Below are positions 37,420 through 46,225 of a stretch of DNA of 64,000 nt, piece after piece (the first letter of the stretch is position 1; each line of letters opens with the position of its first letter). The notes beneath the pieces were generated by a model. That model did no database searches, was not told the DNA's origin, and worked only from the letters and a program-made list of their open reading frames with translations. The stretch covers positions 1-64,000 of the forward strand of contig JBCCIM010000010.1 in assembly GCA_039111535.1 (NCBI GenBank). The letters run 5' to 3'. The DNA comes from Bacteroidota bacterium. Its GTDB lineage: Bacteria; Bacteroidota; Rhodothermia; Rhodothermales; JAHQVL01. The position numbers and the translations under genes are program-made.

Positions 37420-37841
37420 GATATGAATGTGCTAGGGCCGTAAGGCGGTCGGTAAGTGTGTCTTCGTTCCCTGGAAGTCGAGTATGAAAGGCAGCGCAGT
37501 AACAGGAAATGTAGACAAAAGATAGGGTTCAGAAGGCAAATATCCTACCCGCTTTGGAGGGTGTAAAAAAGCTTGATTGGGTTGCCCTGGGTGGCAACAT
37601 AGGCCGGCGCAGAAAGGCAACTATAGGAGGGAGCCGGAAAAACTTTCAACATTTGTTATGGCTTGTTATAGAATTGTGATACAAAGCAACAGCGCTTACC
37701 CCCATCTTTGAAGCCGTCATCTCTCATTAGCGGATGTGGGCATGATTCTTCTGCGATAAGCGCAGACAATTATGCAACTGTACTGTCAGGCACTTTACCT
37801 CAAAGCAAAGCACAGATTATCAGAATCAATCAATTTCTATC
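37420..37841. other. Intergenic leader region before the spondin gene
   Basis: 422 nt between a minus-strand small gene and the spondin gene. It holds two small hairpins: one near 37576-37595 (GTTGCC / GGCAAC) and one at 37750-37766 (TCTGCG / CGCAGA, five-base loop). One GCCGGC lies at about 37602. I see no RNA gene. The rightmost 150 nt are probably promoter and 5' leader for the spondin gene. Confidence 0.45.
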
Positions 37842-40781
37842 ATGAAAAAAATTACTACGCTATTGGCGTTGTTGCTGTTGGGTGTAACCTCTTCATTTGC
37901 CCAGAGCACGCGATTCCAGGTAACCATTGAAAACGTGGGTGCGGAATTGCCGGTACTCAAAAAGGGTATCTTCAACACGCCCGTTGGCGCTTCTGACCCT
38001 GGCCCGATTGGCCCAGGACAGTCTTATGAATTCAGCTTTACAGCCGGCCCCGGGAATTACTTGTCGCTGGCTACGATGTTTATCCAGTCCAACGACCTTT
38101 TCTATACCTTTGAAGGTACCGGGCTTGCATTGTTTGACGAATTGGGCGCGCCAGTAACAGGCGACGTTACCAACAGTGTTTTCCTGTATGATGCAGGTAC
38201 TGAAGTTAACCAGGAGCCTGGTGTAGGTGCTGATCAGGCCCCACGTCAGGGAGGACCTGATACAGGTGCTGCTGAAAATGGCACACTATCTCGGATTACG
38301 GATGGTGCAATGGGCATTGGCGGATACACCTATCCCAATGTAGCGGATGTTATCCAGGTATCGCTGGCACACGATGGTGGTACCGAGTTCACGGTTACCA
38401 TTGCCAACGTTTCAGTGGAAAATGGACTCACCACCTCCACCGGTGCCGTGACCATTCCGCTTTCGCCAGGTGTATGGGCTGTGCACTCAAATGCAATTGC
38501 CTTTTTTGAGTCGGGCACCGAGGCGCCTGCAGGTATCGAAGCCATTGCAGAAGATGGCAACGCCGGCGTTTATGATGCAGCGCTTGAGCCTCTTACAGGT
38601 GTTCAGGTACCCCTCGCACCTGGTGCATGGGCAGTACATTCACCTACGGTTAATTTCTTCGAAGCAGGCGCTGCTGCCGGCGCAGGTATCGAAGCCATTG
38701 CAGAAGATGGTAACCCGGGAATCCAGGCTGATGCGCTCGTTGGCGTTGAGGGGGTAGGCAGTGCTGGCGTATTTAACACGCCTGATGGCGCTGCGGGCCC
38801 TGGTCCGATCGGTCCAGGTGGTAGCTACTCATTCTATGTGGATGCAGAGCCAGGCTATGGTCTTTCATTTGCAACCATGTTTATTCAGTCCAATGACCTT
38901 TTCTACGCGCCGGCTGGTGCTGGTATGCCGCTGTTTGATGGTGATACACCGGTATCAGGCGACGTCACGGCTTCTGTAGCCCTCTGGGATGCAGGAACTG
39001 AAGTAGACGAAGAGCCCGGCGTTGGGCCTAACCAGGCACCACGCCAGAGTGGCCCCAACACAGGTGTCGATGAAAATGGCGTTATCGTAGAAGTCGACGG
39101 CGAAAATGACGGTTTCACGTATGTTGCTGTTAACGAAGTCGTTCGCGTTACCGTGACCCCGCTTGAGCCGGTTACCTTCTATGCCCGTATAGAAAATGTA
39201 GGTGCTGCAGACGCTGTTGCTTCCGCTGATGGCGAGGGCCAGGCTGTACCGTTTGCACCAGGCGTTTGGGCTGTTCACAATGCGCCAGACCCGCTCTTTA
39301 CCGTAGGCGCACCAGACCGCGGTGATGGCCTTGAGGGACTTGCTGAAGATGGTGCTACAACTGATTTGGCGGCTGCACTCGAAACAACAGCTGGTGTACT
39401 TTCTTCTGGCGTATTCAACACGCCTGTAGGCGCTGAAGCACCAGGCCCGATTGGCCCGGGTGGCGTTTATGAATTCAGCTTTGAAGCATTGCCAGGAGAC
39501 TACCTGTCATTTGCAACGATGTTTATCCAGTCAAATGACCTGTTCTATGCACCAGACGGCAATGGTATTCCGCTGTTTGATGCAGAAGGTATGGCGCGCC
39601 GCGCTAACATCACCCACTATGTTGATCTGTGGGATGGTGGCACAGAAGTGAACGAAGAGCCAGGTCTCGGTGCAAACCAGGCGCCGCGTCAGGCTGGTCC
39701 CAATACTGGAGATGATGAGGGCGGTAACGTTGTGCTGATTGCTGATGGCGAAATGGGGCCTGGTGGCTTCACTTATCCAACAGTAGCCAGCCAGATCCGC
39801 GTGACAATTTCTCAAACACCTGTGACGCCTTTCCGCGTCCTTGTTGAGAACTTGTCGGACGAGAACTCGGTTGCCGGCAAAGCCCGCGCAGCTGTACCGC
39901 TCGCCCCAGGTGTATGGGCTGTGCACACATCGGGAGATCCACTCTTTACCGTTGATGCACCAGACCGTGGCGAAGGCCTTGAGGCACTCGCAGAAGACGG
40001 TAGTCCAGGTGAACTCGCAACATCACTCTCAACCCTTAGCGGCGTAGTTTCAAGCGACTACTTCAATACGCCAATCGGCGCAGACGCACCTGGGCCAATT
40101 TTCCCAGGCGAAGGCTATGAGTTTACCGTATATGCAGTACCAGGAGACTACCTGTCGCTGGCAACCATGTTTGTACAGTCCAACGACTTGTTCTACGCAC
40201 CGGACGGCAATGGCATCCCGCTGTTCGATGGCGAAACGCCAATAGACGGCGACGTTACCAGCCAGATCCTCTTGTGGGATGGTGGGACGGAAGTGAACGA
40301 AGAGCCAGGACTTGGTGCAAACCAGGCGCCACGGCAGTCGGGTCCGAATACAGGTGATGATGAAAACGGACCTGTAGTACTGATTGCAGATGGCACAATG
40401 GGCCCTGGTGGTTTTTCTTACCCAAATGTTGCTGACGTAATCAGAGTAACCATCAACGGTGGTACAGCAGTGTCAACCGAAGATGCTTTTGAAGTGCCGG
40501 ACGGCTTCACGCTGCACAACAACTATCCGAATCCATTTAACCCAACCACTACCATTCGCTACGAAATTCAGCAGGGTGGAAACGTGGGGCTTGCAATTTT
40601 CAACGTCCTCGGGCAAAAAGTTGCTGAACTGGTTAGTGGTTCACAGACAGCTGGTGTGTATGAAGTTAACTGGGATGGTCGTGACCTGAGTGGTCAAACT
40701 GCTGCCTCTGGAGTCTACCTCTACCGGTTGACATACAACGGTCAGCAGAGCCAGTCTAAAATCATGACCCTGCTCAAGTAA
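37842..40781 (+). CDS. T9SS-exported protein of four spondin-N-like repeats
   Basis: A 979-residue protein with a signal peptide (KKITTLLALLLLGVTSSFAQ). Four copies of a spondin_N-like unit start near residues 44, 309, 523 and 740; each has FNTPxGA, PGPIGPG, Y-x-F, LSxATMFIQSNDLFY, PLFD, a DVT...LWDAGTEVxEEPGxGxNQAPRQ segment and GPNTG. Between them lies a second motif PGVWAVHSxxxxxF...GLExLAEDG, itself duplicated after the first copy. The C-terminus is a T9SS domain beginning NYPNPFNPTTTIRYEI and ending SKIMTLLK. Spondin_N domains are known from extracellular adhesion proteins. A surface adhesin or matrix protein is the likely role. Confidence 0.92.
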   Translation: MKKITTLLALLLLGVTSSFAQSTRFQVTIENVGAELPVLKKGIFNTPVGASDPGPIGPGQSYEFSFTAGPGNYLSLATMFIQSNDLFYTFEGTGLALFDELGAPVTGDVTNSVFLYDAGTEVNQEPGVGADQAPRQGGPDTGAAENGTLSRITDGAMGIGGYTYPNVADVIQVSLAHDGGTEFTVTIANVSVENGLTTSTGAVTIPLSPGVWAVHSNAIAFFESGTEAPAGIEAIAEDGNAGVYDAALEPLTGVQVPLAPGAWAVHSPTVNFFEAGAAAGAGIEAIAEDGNPGIQADALVGVEGVGSAGVFNTPDGAAGPGPIGPGGSYSFYVDAEPGYGLSFATMFIQSNDLFYAPAGAGMPLFDGDTPVSGDVTASVALWDAGTEVDEEPGVGPNQAPRQSGPNTGVDENGVIVEVDGENDGFTYVAVNEVVRVTVTPLEPVTFYARIENVGAADAVASADGEGQAVPFAPGVWAVHNAPDPLFTVGAPDRGDGLEGLAEDGATTDLAAALETTAGVLSSGVFNTPVGAEAPGPIGPGGVYEFSFEALPGDYLSFATMFIQSNDLFYAPDGNGIPLFDAEGMARRANITHYVDLWDGGTEVNEEPGLGANQAPRQAGPNTGDDEGGNVVLIADGEMGPGGFTYPTVASQIRVTISQTPVTPFRVLVENLSDENSVAGKARAAVPLAPGVWAVHTSGDPLFTVDAPDRGEGLEALAEDGSPGELATSLSTLSGVVSSDYFNTPIGADAPGPIFPGEGYEFTVYAVPGDYLSLATMFVQSNDLFYAPDGNGIPLFDGETPIDGDVTSQILLWDGGTEVNEEPGLGANQAPRQSGPNTGDDENGPVVLIADGTMGPGGFSYPNVADVIRVTINGGTAVSTEDAFEVPDGFTLHNNYPNPFNPTTTIRYEIQQGGNVGLAIFNVLGQKVAELVSGSQTAGVYEVNWDGRDLSGQTAASGVYLYRLTYNGQQSQSKIMTLLK

Positions 40782-40851
40782 GCGCTAAAAGAGCACCAAC
40801 GTGACGCTGGCTGAGGCTAGCCCCCAGCAAACCCACGTTGCAAGCATAGAG

Positions 40852-40898
40852 AAGCTGCAGCCTGTATATCCGGCAAGATCGGAAGCAGGCTGCAGCTT
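40852..40898 (+). terminator. Terminator after the spondin gene
   Basis: Arms 40852-40864 and 40886-40898 form a perfect 13-bp stem with a 21-base loop, followed by a T-rich run (TTTTTAATTTT). It lies 71 nt past the stop codon and may also face the convergent M20 gene. Confidence 0.8.
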
Positions 40899-40916
40899 TT
40901 TAATTTTAGCAATAGT

Positions 40917-42146
40917 TCAGCCTGGAACAGAGGTGTCTGGCGTCATGCTTGTAACCCTGGCCGGCCAATGTCGGGATAATGCTTCATAGATTGAAAGCGC
41001 CTCTTCTACCTGTGAAACAGGAATCCGCTCATCTATGGTATGGGCAAGTTTATCGTCGCCGGGCCCAATTCCGATACAGGTAGCACCTTGTTTTACAAAA
41101 TGGCCGGCATCCGTTGCAAAATTCCAGATACCAGCTGGCATGGGGCGTTGCATCGAATTTTGTAGGACATCTATGGCAGCGAGGAGCACGGTATCATCTG
41201 CCCGGGTAACAAAAGATGGCGCATTCGCAGGGATTTCCATTTGATACCCGGTGTAACACGTTTTTATGGTCCGAGGGAGTGCGACAGATGCCGAGGCTCC
41301 GGATTGTAAATTTGCTTCCAGGACAGTTTGCAGCTTGGTGATGATATCCGCTTCAGATTCGGCCGGCACATTACGCCAGTCCAGTGTAAGCCATGCTTCA
41401 GCAGGAATTACATTGGTACTGATTTGGTCTGTTTTGATAATTGTTTTTGCCACGGTGCTGGTGCCAAGGTCCACGTCATGCGCCATATCCATGTGCTCCA
41501 TGGCTAGAATGAAGGCCGCGATACTATCCAGAGGGTTTATCCCCAGGTGGGGTACGCTGGCATGGGCACTTTTGCCTTTGGCATGTACCATTATTTCCAG
41601 CCGGCCACGGTGTCCACGTCGTAACGCATTGCCGCTTGGTTCACCAATGACTACAAGCTCCGGACACAAGTGTGTTGCCATGTGCCGGGCGCCCAGACCA
41701 CCGAGTTCTTCGAAAACGACAGCTGTTACGTACACATCACCGGGAGGACGGTTGCTATCATTGAGCAAGCGTGCACCAGCATAGACCTGTGAGGCAAGCG
41801 GCCCTTTGATGTCTACAGCACCGCGGCCCCAAATTTGCGCATCGTGAACCTTGCCCTCGAACGGCGGAAAAGGCCATGCTGAATGATCACCTACATCAAC
41901 GTGATCCAGGTGGGTGTTCAGCATCATGGCTGGGGCTTCCCCGCTGCCATGTATATGGCCGATTACGTTGCCAGCGTCGTCGATGTAGACGTTGTCGTAA
42001 TCCAGGTTTGTCATCTCTTGCACTACGAGTTGCGCAATTTGACTTTCTTTACCGGGTAAACTGGGTGTTTGAATGAGTCGTTGTAAAAACGAAACACAGG
42101 CGGCAAGTTCATGCATGAGGGAGGCCTGGTTGGGTGAGGGATACAT
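40917..42146 (-). CDS. M20-family peptidase/deacylase (ArgE/DapE/LysK-like)
   Basis: A 409-residue zinc-dependent hydrolase. Metal-site residues are H79 and D81 (NTHLDHVD), D112 (GRGAVDIKGPLA), E146/E147 (VFEELGG), and His in DDKLAHTIDERI near the C-terminus. EPSGNALRRGHRG and KGKSAHASVPHLG mark the lid domain. The pattern LAHTIDERI and TDAGHFVKQGAT resembles the YgeY/LysK/ArgE group that removes acyl groups from amino acids; substrate unknown. ATG 42146 is used with AAAGGG about ten bases upstream; a GTG at 42158 lies on top of that ribosome site and is unlikely. Confidence 0.87.
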   Translation of the reverse strand: MYPSPNQASLMHELAACVSFLQRLIQTPSLPGKESQIAQLVVQEMTNLDYDNVYIDDAGNVIGHIHGSGEAPAMMLNTHLDHVDVGDHSAWPFPPFEGKVHDAQIWGRGAVDIKGPLASQVYAGARLLNDSNRPPGDVYVTAVVFEELGGLGARHMATHLCPELVVIGEPSGNALRRGHRGRLEIMVHAKGKSAHASVPHLGINPLDSIAAFILAMEHMDMAHDVDLGTSTVAKTIIKTDQISTNVIPAEAWLTLDWRNVPAESEADIITKLQTVLEANLQSGASASVALPRTIKTCYTGYQMEIPANAPSFVTRADDTVLLAAIDVLQNSMQRPMPAGIWNFATDAGHFVKQGATCIGIGPGDDKLAHTIDERIPVSQVEEALSIYEALSRHWPARVTSMTPDTSVPG

Positions 42147-42248
42147 ATATAACAACACCCTTTATGCGAGAAACGGGTCATGACACCGCCATTATTTACA
42201 ACTACGTAACAATGACGTGCATACAGCGCGCATTTCTAGGGCTGGTTA

Positions 42249-42278
42249 TTGGCAGATGTACACACAAAATGTTATATA
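42249..42278 (+). promoter_or_regulatory. Candidate promoter of the dodecin gene
   Basis: TTGGCA at 42249-42254 and TATATA at 42273-42278 are separated by 18 bases, a sigma-70-like layout. The -10 box ends about 45 nt upstream of the dodecin start codon. Confidence 0.35.
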
Positions 42279-42323
42279 TGAGGGCTTATTGAATTAATTC
42301 ACCAACAAACAATAGAGAGACAT

Positions 42324-42521
42324 ATGTCCGTAGCAAAAGTGATTGAAGTCATTGCAGAAGGCAATACCGTAGAAAATGCAATCAAAAATGCCGCATCAGA
42401 GGCGTCCAAAACGCTGAAAAACGTGCGTGGTGTATATGCTGAAGGCATTCAGGCAATAGTCGAAGACGGCAAAGTGACTTCTTTTCGGGTAAACTGCAAA
42501 GTGACCTTTGTTATTAGCTAG
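42324..42521 (+). CDS. Dodecin, small flavin-binding protein
   Basis: A 65-residue protein of the dodecin family: VAKVIEVIAEGNTVENAIKN, then ASEASKTLKNVRGVYAEGIQAIVEDGKV and a final strand SFRVNCKVTFVI. Dodecins form hollow twelve-subunit spheres that store flavins (FMN, riboflavin or lumichrome) and buffer free flavin. This length is the family norm. A single-gene unit with its own terminator. In a cell with two BLUF photosensors it could help protect from flavin photochemistry, though that is only suggestive. Confidence 0.93.
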   Translation: MSVAKVIEVIAEGNTVENAIKNAASEASKTLKNVRGVYAEGIQAIVEDGKVTSFRVNCKVTFVIS

Positions 42522-42553
42522 GCAGGATTTGACCTGGTGAAGACCAAAAAAGC

Positions 42554-42595
42554 ACTGCGTTCCGGGCAAATCAGGCCCATCTCTCGGAACGCAGT
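42554..42595 (+). terminator. Terminator after dodecin
   Basis: Arms 42554-42564 and 42585-42595 form a perfect 11-bp stem with a T6 run at the right edge and an A-run on the left. It follows the dodecin stop by about 30 nt. Confidence 0.85.
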
Positions 42596-42710
42596 TTTTT
42601 CATATACCCGAAAGTTGAAGTGAGTACACAGGATGAGGAGCACGTAAAGGCGCAGTGCCTACGTGAAAATGTTCTATCAGCAGGGTAATTATGTGCTTGA
42701 GACGCCTTCG

Positions 42711-44375
42711 TTAGGGCAGGAATACCTGCTGGTATGCCTTGTGGTCGCCTAACATCTCGATTGCGGATGCATATTGCGGGTCAACGGCAAGCGCAGCCTC
42801 GGTTTGGGCGGCGTCGCCATGGTAGCGGGCAAGAATCTGGACGCGTAGCCGTTCTTGGAGGCGTACTTTGTGTCGTTCAAAGTCGGTTGCTTTTTCCTCT
42901 CTAATGGCCTCCTGAAGGGCTGACATTTCATCTGCAACCGCTGCGTATCCTATATCTTCAAGGTTGCTGCCCAATTGCTCCGCAGCCATTTCTGCCCGGG
43001 TGCGATATGAAAAGTCTTGTGTGTTCAGCCAGGCCCGAAACGCGTCATAAAGTTTGTCGTCGATTACAAAATCTGTGTTGATTGTAGGCTGGCTGGCAGC
43101 AAAGTGGTTGGCAAAAAAGAAAAATGCAGCGCGCCTGATCAACGCCTGTTCCAGTTCGCTGGACGCACCAAGGGAAACAGGGAGATCCGGTTCGATACCG
43201 CGCCCGTCTTTTACAAGCCGTCCAGCAGCTGTTTTAAATGTGCGCCGCAGCGAATCGGGGATTTCGGAGAATGCGCCGTCATGGAGTTTGTAGTCAATTG
43301 CTTGTATGCTTCTTCCGCTAGGCGTGAAGTACTGCGAGGTGGTGATTTTCAGGGACGTGTTATACGGCAGCGGTTTAACTATCTGTACGAGCCCTTTACC
43401 GAATGATGTGCTGCCTATAATGACGCCGCGGTCAAGATCTTGTAATGCACCGGCGACAATTTCACTCGCGGAAGCACTCATGTCATTGATAAGTACCACA
43501 ACGGGCAAGTCTGGGAAAATAGGCGTGACCTTGCTGCGATAGGTGTTTTCCGTTTGAGGTAAGCGGCCTCGAGTAGACACAATAACAGATCCTTTGGGCA
43601 CAAAGAACTGGGCAATGGAAACAGCTTCATCCAGCAGGCCGCCCCTGTTGTCGCGCAGGTCAAGGATGAGACCTTTTACCTGCGATTCTTTTTGCATTTG
43701 CTCTATGGCTTCTTTGACCTCTTTGCTTGCATCACGGGTAAAACGGGCGAGTTTGACGTATCCTACGCCGGCCTCTTTACCTTCGCCAATGAAGCCTGCA
43801 TGGGTGACGTTTTTCAACTGGATCTCTTCGCGGGTTAGCAGGAAATCGAGTGGCTCCGGTATGCCTTCGCGGCTCAGCGAAATTTCTACGGCTGTCCCAG
43901 GCTCTCCGCGCAAGATATTGCGAACATCAGAGAAAGACAGTCCACTTGTAGGCTGCCCGGCAACCTCGATAAGAATATCGCCGGTGCGTACTCCTTGCAA
44001 ATAACCGCTTGTGCCTTCAGTCGGAGAGATGACCGTCATCTTTCCATTCCGCATACCTACGTTGAGGCCAACACCGCCGTACCGACCACGCGTCATAATC
44101 TCAATGTCACCGTTGTCTGCTTCATCGAAAAAGTTGGTGTACGGGTCGAGGTTTGTGAGCATGGCGTCAATCCCGGTACGCATGAGCGTTTCCGGATTTA
44201 GATCATCTACATAGTCGGTAACCAGTTGCTCGTAGAGGGCGCCAAAAATCTGAAAGTTTTTACGAAGCGCAAAGTACTTGTCGTCATCATCGTGCATCCA
44301 GAATCCTGCAAGGAATCCAACGCTGAGCACACAGAGAAAAGAGAAGACGAGTGCCGTTTGTTTATTTATTCTCAT
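42711..44375 (-). CDS. C-terminal processing protease CtpA-like (S41 family)
   Basis: A 554-residue exported protease with one N-terminal membrane anchor (TALVFSFLCVLSVGFLAGFW). A PDZ domain (about 95-180; GRYGGVGLNVG, GVRTGDILIEVAG) precedes the S41 catalytic domain with LILDLRDNRGGLLDEAV, SASASE (300-305, containing the nucleophile) and lysine K327 (TSFGKGLVQ). The last 150 residues are helical and extend beyond a minimal Ctp. CtpA trims C-termini of envelope proteins and controls peptidoglycan hydrolases in Gram-negatives. It lies downstream of tatC, separated by 242 nt with hairpins. Confidence 0.93.
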   Translation of the reverse strand: MRINKQTALVFSFLCVLSVGFLAGFWMHDDDDKYFALRKNFQIFGALYEQLVTDYVDDLNPETLMRTGIDAMLTNLDPYTNFFDEADNGDIEIMTRGRYGGVGLNVGMRNGKMTVISPTEGTSGYLQGVRTGDILIEVAGQPTSGLSFSDVRNILRGEPGTAVEISLSREGIPEPLDFLLTREEIQLKNVTHAGFIGEGKEAGVGYVKLARFTRDASKEVKEAIEQMQKESQVKGLILDLRDNRGGLLDEAVSIAQFFVPKGSVIVSTRGRLPQTENTYRSKVTPIFPDLPVVVLINDMSASASEIVAGALQDLDRGVIIGSTSFGKGLVQIVKPLPYNTSLKITTSQYFTPSGRSIQAIDYKLHDGAFSEIPDSLRRTFKTAAGRLVKDGRGIEPDLPVSLGASSELEQALIRRAAFFFFANHFAASQPTINTDFVIDDKLYDAFRAWLNTQDFSYRTRAEMAAEQLGSNLEDIGYAAVADEMSALQEAIREEKATDFERHKVRLQERLRVQILARYHGDAAQTEAALAVDPQYASAIEMLGDHKAYQQVFLP

Positions 44376-44500
44376 GATGATAAAGGGCTTTGGGGTCGTA
44401 TTTGCGCAGAGATTTGAGAGTATCGAAGTATTCCAAAGGAACAGTTAGGCACGGACAACAATCAGGAAAGGAACAGCAGTTCACAATTGCCTTGAAAAGA

Positions 44501-44616
44501 GGCACTACCTGAAAAGGTAGGGAAGCTGATATAGTGACGTGTTGAAAGGAGGGACGTTCCTGTCTGGTTTATACAAACAGCAGTCCCGATTGAGATTGTA
44601 CGTTACAGGTAGTGCC
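44501..44616. repeat. Overlapping inverted repeats between tatC and ctpA
   Basis: 44501-44511 and 44606-44616 are an exact 11-bp inverted repeat 94 nt apart. The first arm also takes part in a local hairpin (44505-44510 with 44515-44520, loop GAAA), so the two pairings exclude each other. The right copy ends two bases before the stop codon of tatC. It may be a terminator/antiterminator or processing site, but no clear T-run is present. Confidence 0.45.
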
Positions 44617-44617
44617 G

Positions 44618-45511
44618 TTATTTCAGGGCTTCATTCATCTCGCGTTCGCGCTTGCGGGTTACATATGCTGAAACGTAGATAGATGCTTCGTACAGCAGTA
44701 ACAGCGGCATGGCCACCAGAATCTGAGAAAACGGATCTGGAGGTGTGAAGAATGCGCCTACAATGAGGCAGCCAAGCAAGGCATACTTACGCGAGGCACG
44801 CAGTGCTTCAGGTGTTGCAATACCGATCTTCGCCAGGAAGTAGATGACAACTGGCAATTCAAACAGGATACCTGTACCGAGAGACCAGAACGTCACCATT
44901 GAAAAATACTTGGTGATATCGAAGTCATTGACAATCATCGATGAAATCTGATAGCTCGAGAAGAACTGGATGGCCATCGGTGTGATGATGAGATAGCCGA
45001 AAGCAATGCCGAGCATAAAGAAAAAGGTAGCAAAAACGGCTGCAAACCTGAGCCCCTTTTTTTCGTTTTTGTACAGCCCGGGCTCAATAAAGCGCCAGAG
45101 CGAGTAAATAAAAATGGGAGACCCAACAACGATGCCTACGGAGAGGATGACACCGATGTGTACAAAGAACTGGCCTGTTAGTACACGGTTTTGAAGCTGC
45201 AGGGTATTGGCTTCGATGCCGAGCAATTCGTAGATGAAAAAGTCACTTTGCGCCGGCCCCAGCAGGAGGACGTCAATAATCCAGGTACTGAAAAAACTGA
45301 GGATAATGGTAGCGCCAAGAATGCCACCAAGTCCGAGGAATAGCGTTTTTCTCAGTTCTTCGAGGTGATCCAAAAAGCCCATTTCGGCCATTTCCTCGTC
45401 CGTAGGGGGCGGGGCGACGTTGTTAGAGGCACCATCGCCACCAGGCAAGCTTGCAGCTGTTTTACCCAGCTTGGCAAGCGTTCCCAGCGATTTGAGTCCA
45501 AAAAGCTTCAT
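44618..45511 (-). CDS. tatC: Twin-arginine translocase subunit TatC
   Basis: TatC is the receptor for twin-arginine signal peptides in the inner membrane and exports folded proteins. The 297-residue protein has about 45 extra N-terminal residues, then the family mark MGFLDHLEELRKTLF (44-58), six hydrophobic helices, the periplasmic segment FIYSLWRFIEPGLYKNEKKGL, the FFMLGIAFGY helix and FELPVVIYFLAKIGI. At least two products in this window (the DUF1501 protein and the serine hydrolase at 62.7 kb) carry Arg-Arg export signals and could be its substrates. No tatA/tatB gene is seen here. Confidence 0.96.
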   Translation of the reverse strand: MKLFGLKSLGTLAKLGKTAASLPGGDGASNNVAPPPTDEEMAEMGFLDHLEELRKTLFLGLGGILGATIILSFFSTWIIDVLLLGPAQSDFFIYELLGIEANTLQLQNRVLTGQFFVHIGVILSVGIVVGSPIFIYSLWRFIEPGLYKNEKKGLRFAAVFATFFFMLGIAFGYLIITPMAIQFFSSYQISSMIVNDFDITKYFSMVTFWSLGTGILFELPVVIYFLAKIGIATPEALRASRKYALLGCLIVGAFFTPPDPFSQILVAMPLLLLYEASIYVSAYVTRKREREMNEALK

Positions 45512-45547
45512 TGGATTGTGTATGGCAGGTGAGGCTTGTACAGGGTA

Positions 45548-46150
45548 TCAAGGAGAGTGGGCATTGTCGCGCAAGTTCAAGTCGAGCAGCGAATCAACCC
45601 AGAGGCCTTCTGCTTCTACGCGGGTACGGCCTCCGCTCCAGGTAAAGTTAAACAGTGTTGTGAGGCCGGCCACTTCAAACCCATCGCGTTGCAGGAGGCC
45701 GATGGCGCGTACTGCGCTGCGGCCACTGTTCAGGATGTCATCCAGCAATACAACTGGCTTAGTCCGGTCGAGTGGGCCTTCAACAAGCCGGCGGCGTCCG
45801 TGGGTTTTGCGTTGGTCGCGGATAAATCCGCCTTTGAAAGCTGGCGTGCCTGATGCAGACAGTACCGCACAGACAAGAGAGTATGCGCCAAACCCGTAGC
45901 CGGCAATCTGTTCAATGCCTTTGGATTTCAGGCGCTCTCCCAGCACTGCGCCTACTTCCTGGAAAATGTCTGCATCCAGCATCGGAATCCGTGTGTCGAG
46001 CAACCATCCTATGGGTTGTCCCCGGGGATCCGTGATCATTTCTTTGTCACGGCGTACGAGGGACATCTCATATAAACGACGGCCCAGCTCCACAAGATCG
46101 GAGTAGGTCGTAGTCGGAAGGGTGGAAGTACTAGACGTCGTTTGATTCAT
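45548..46150 (-). CDS. Orotate phosphoribosyltransferase-like protein
   Basis: A 200-residue type I phosphoribosyltransferase. The PRPP-binding loop reads VVLLDDILNSGRSA (133-146), and the segment GFIRDQRKTHGRRRLVEGPL has the Lys-x-His-Gly and Glu-Gly pattern of PyrE. The N-terminal 80 residues (WLLDTRIPMLDADIFQEVGAVL) differ from standard PyrE, so it may be a PyrE variant or a related enzyme. If PyrE, it makes OMP from orotate and PRPP in pyrimidine synthesis. It lies between glyA and tatC on the same strand with short gaps, suggesting a shared transcript. Confidence 0.75.
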   Translation of the reverse strand: MNQTTSSTSTLPTTTYSDLVELGRRLYEMSLVRRDKEMITDPRGQPIGWLLDTRIPMLDADIFQEVGAVLGERLKSKGIEQIAGYGFGAYSLVCAVLSASGTPAFKGGFIRDQRKTHGRRRLVEGPLDRTKPVVLLDDILNSGRSAVRAIGLLQRDGFEVAGLTTLFNFTWSGGRTRVEAEGLWVDSLLDLNLRDNAHSP

Positions 46151-46225
46151 TCGACTGGATTCATGCTAGGTGCCAAACATGGCCGAGGGTTTGTTACGAA
46201 CCTCATTTTTTGCGATCCGTTCCGA

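Noticed and set aside
37432-37620. 62-residue minus-strand frame in the gap before the spondin gene
   Set aside because: Pro-rich random composition, no start context, no domain.
38600-40440. Regular DNA repeats that could suggest a CRISPR array
   Set aside because: They are coding repeats of the spondin-like protein, hundreds of bases apart, in frame and without spacer structure.
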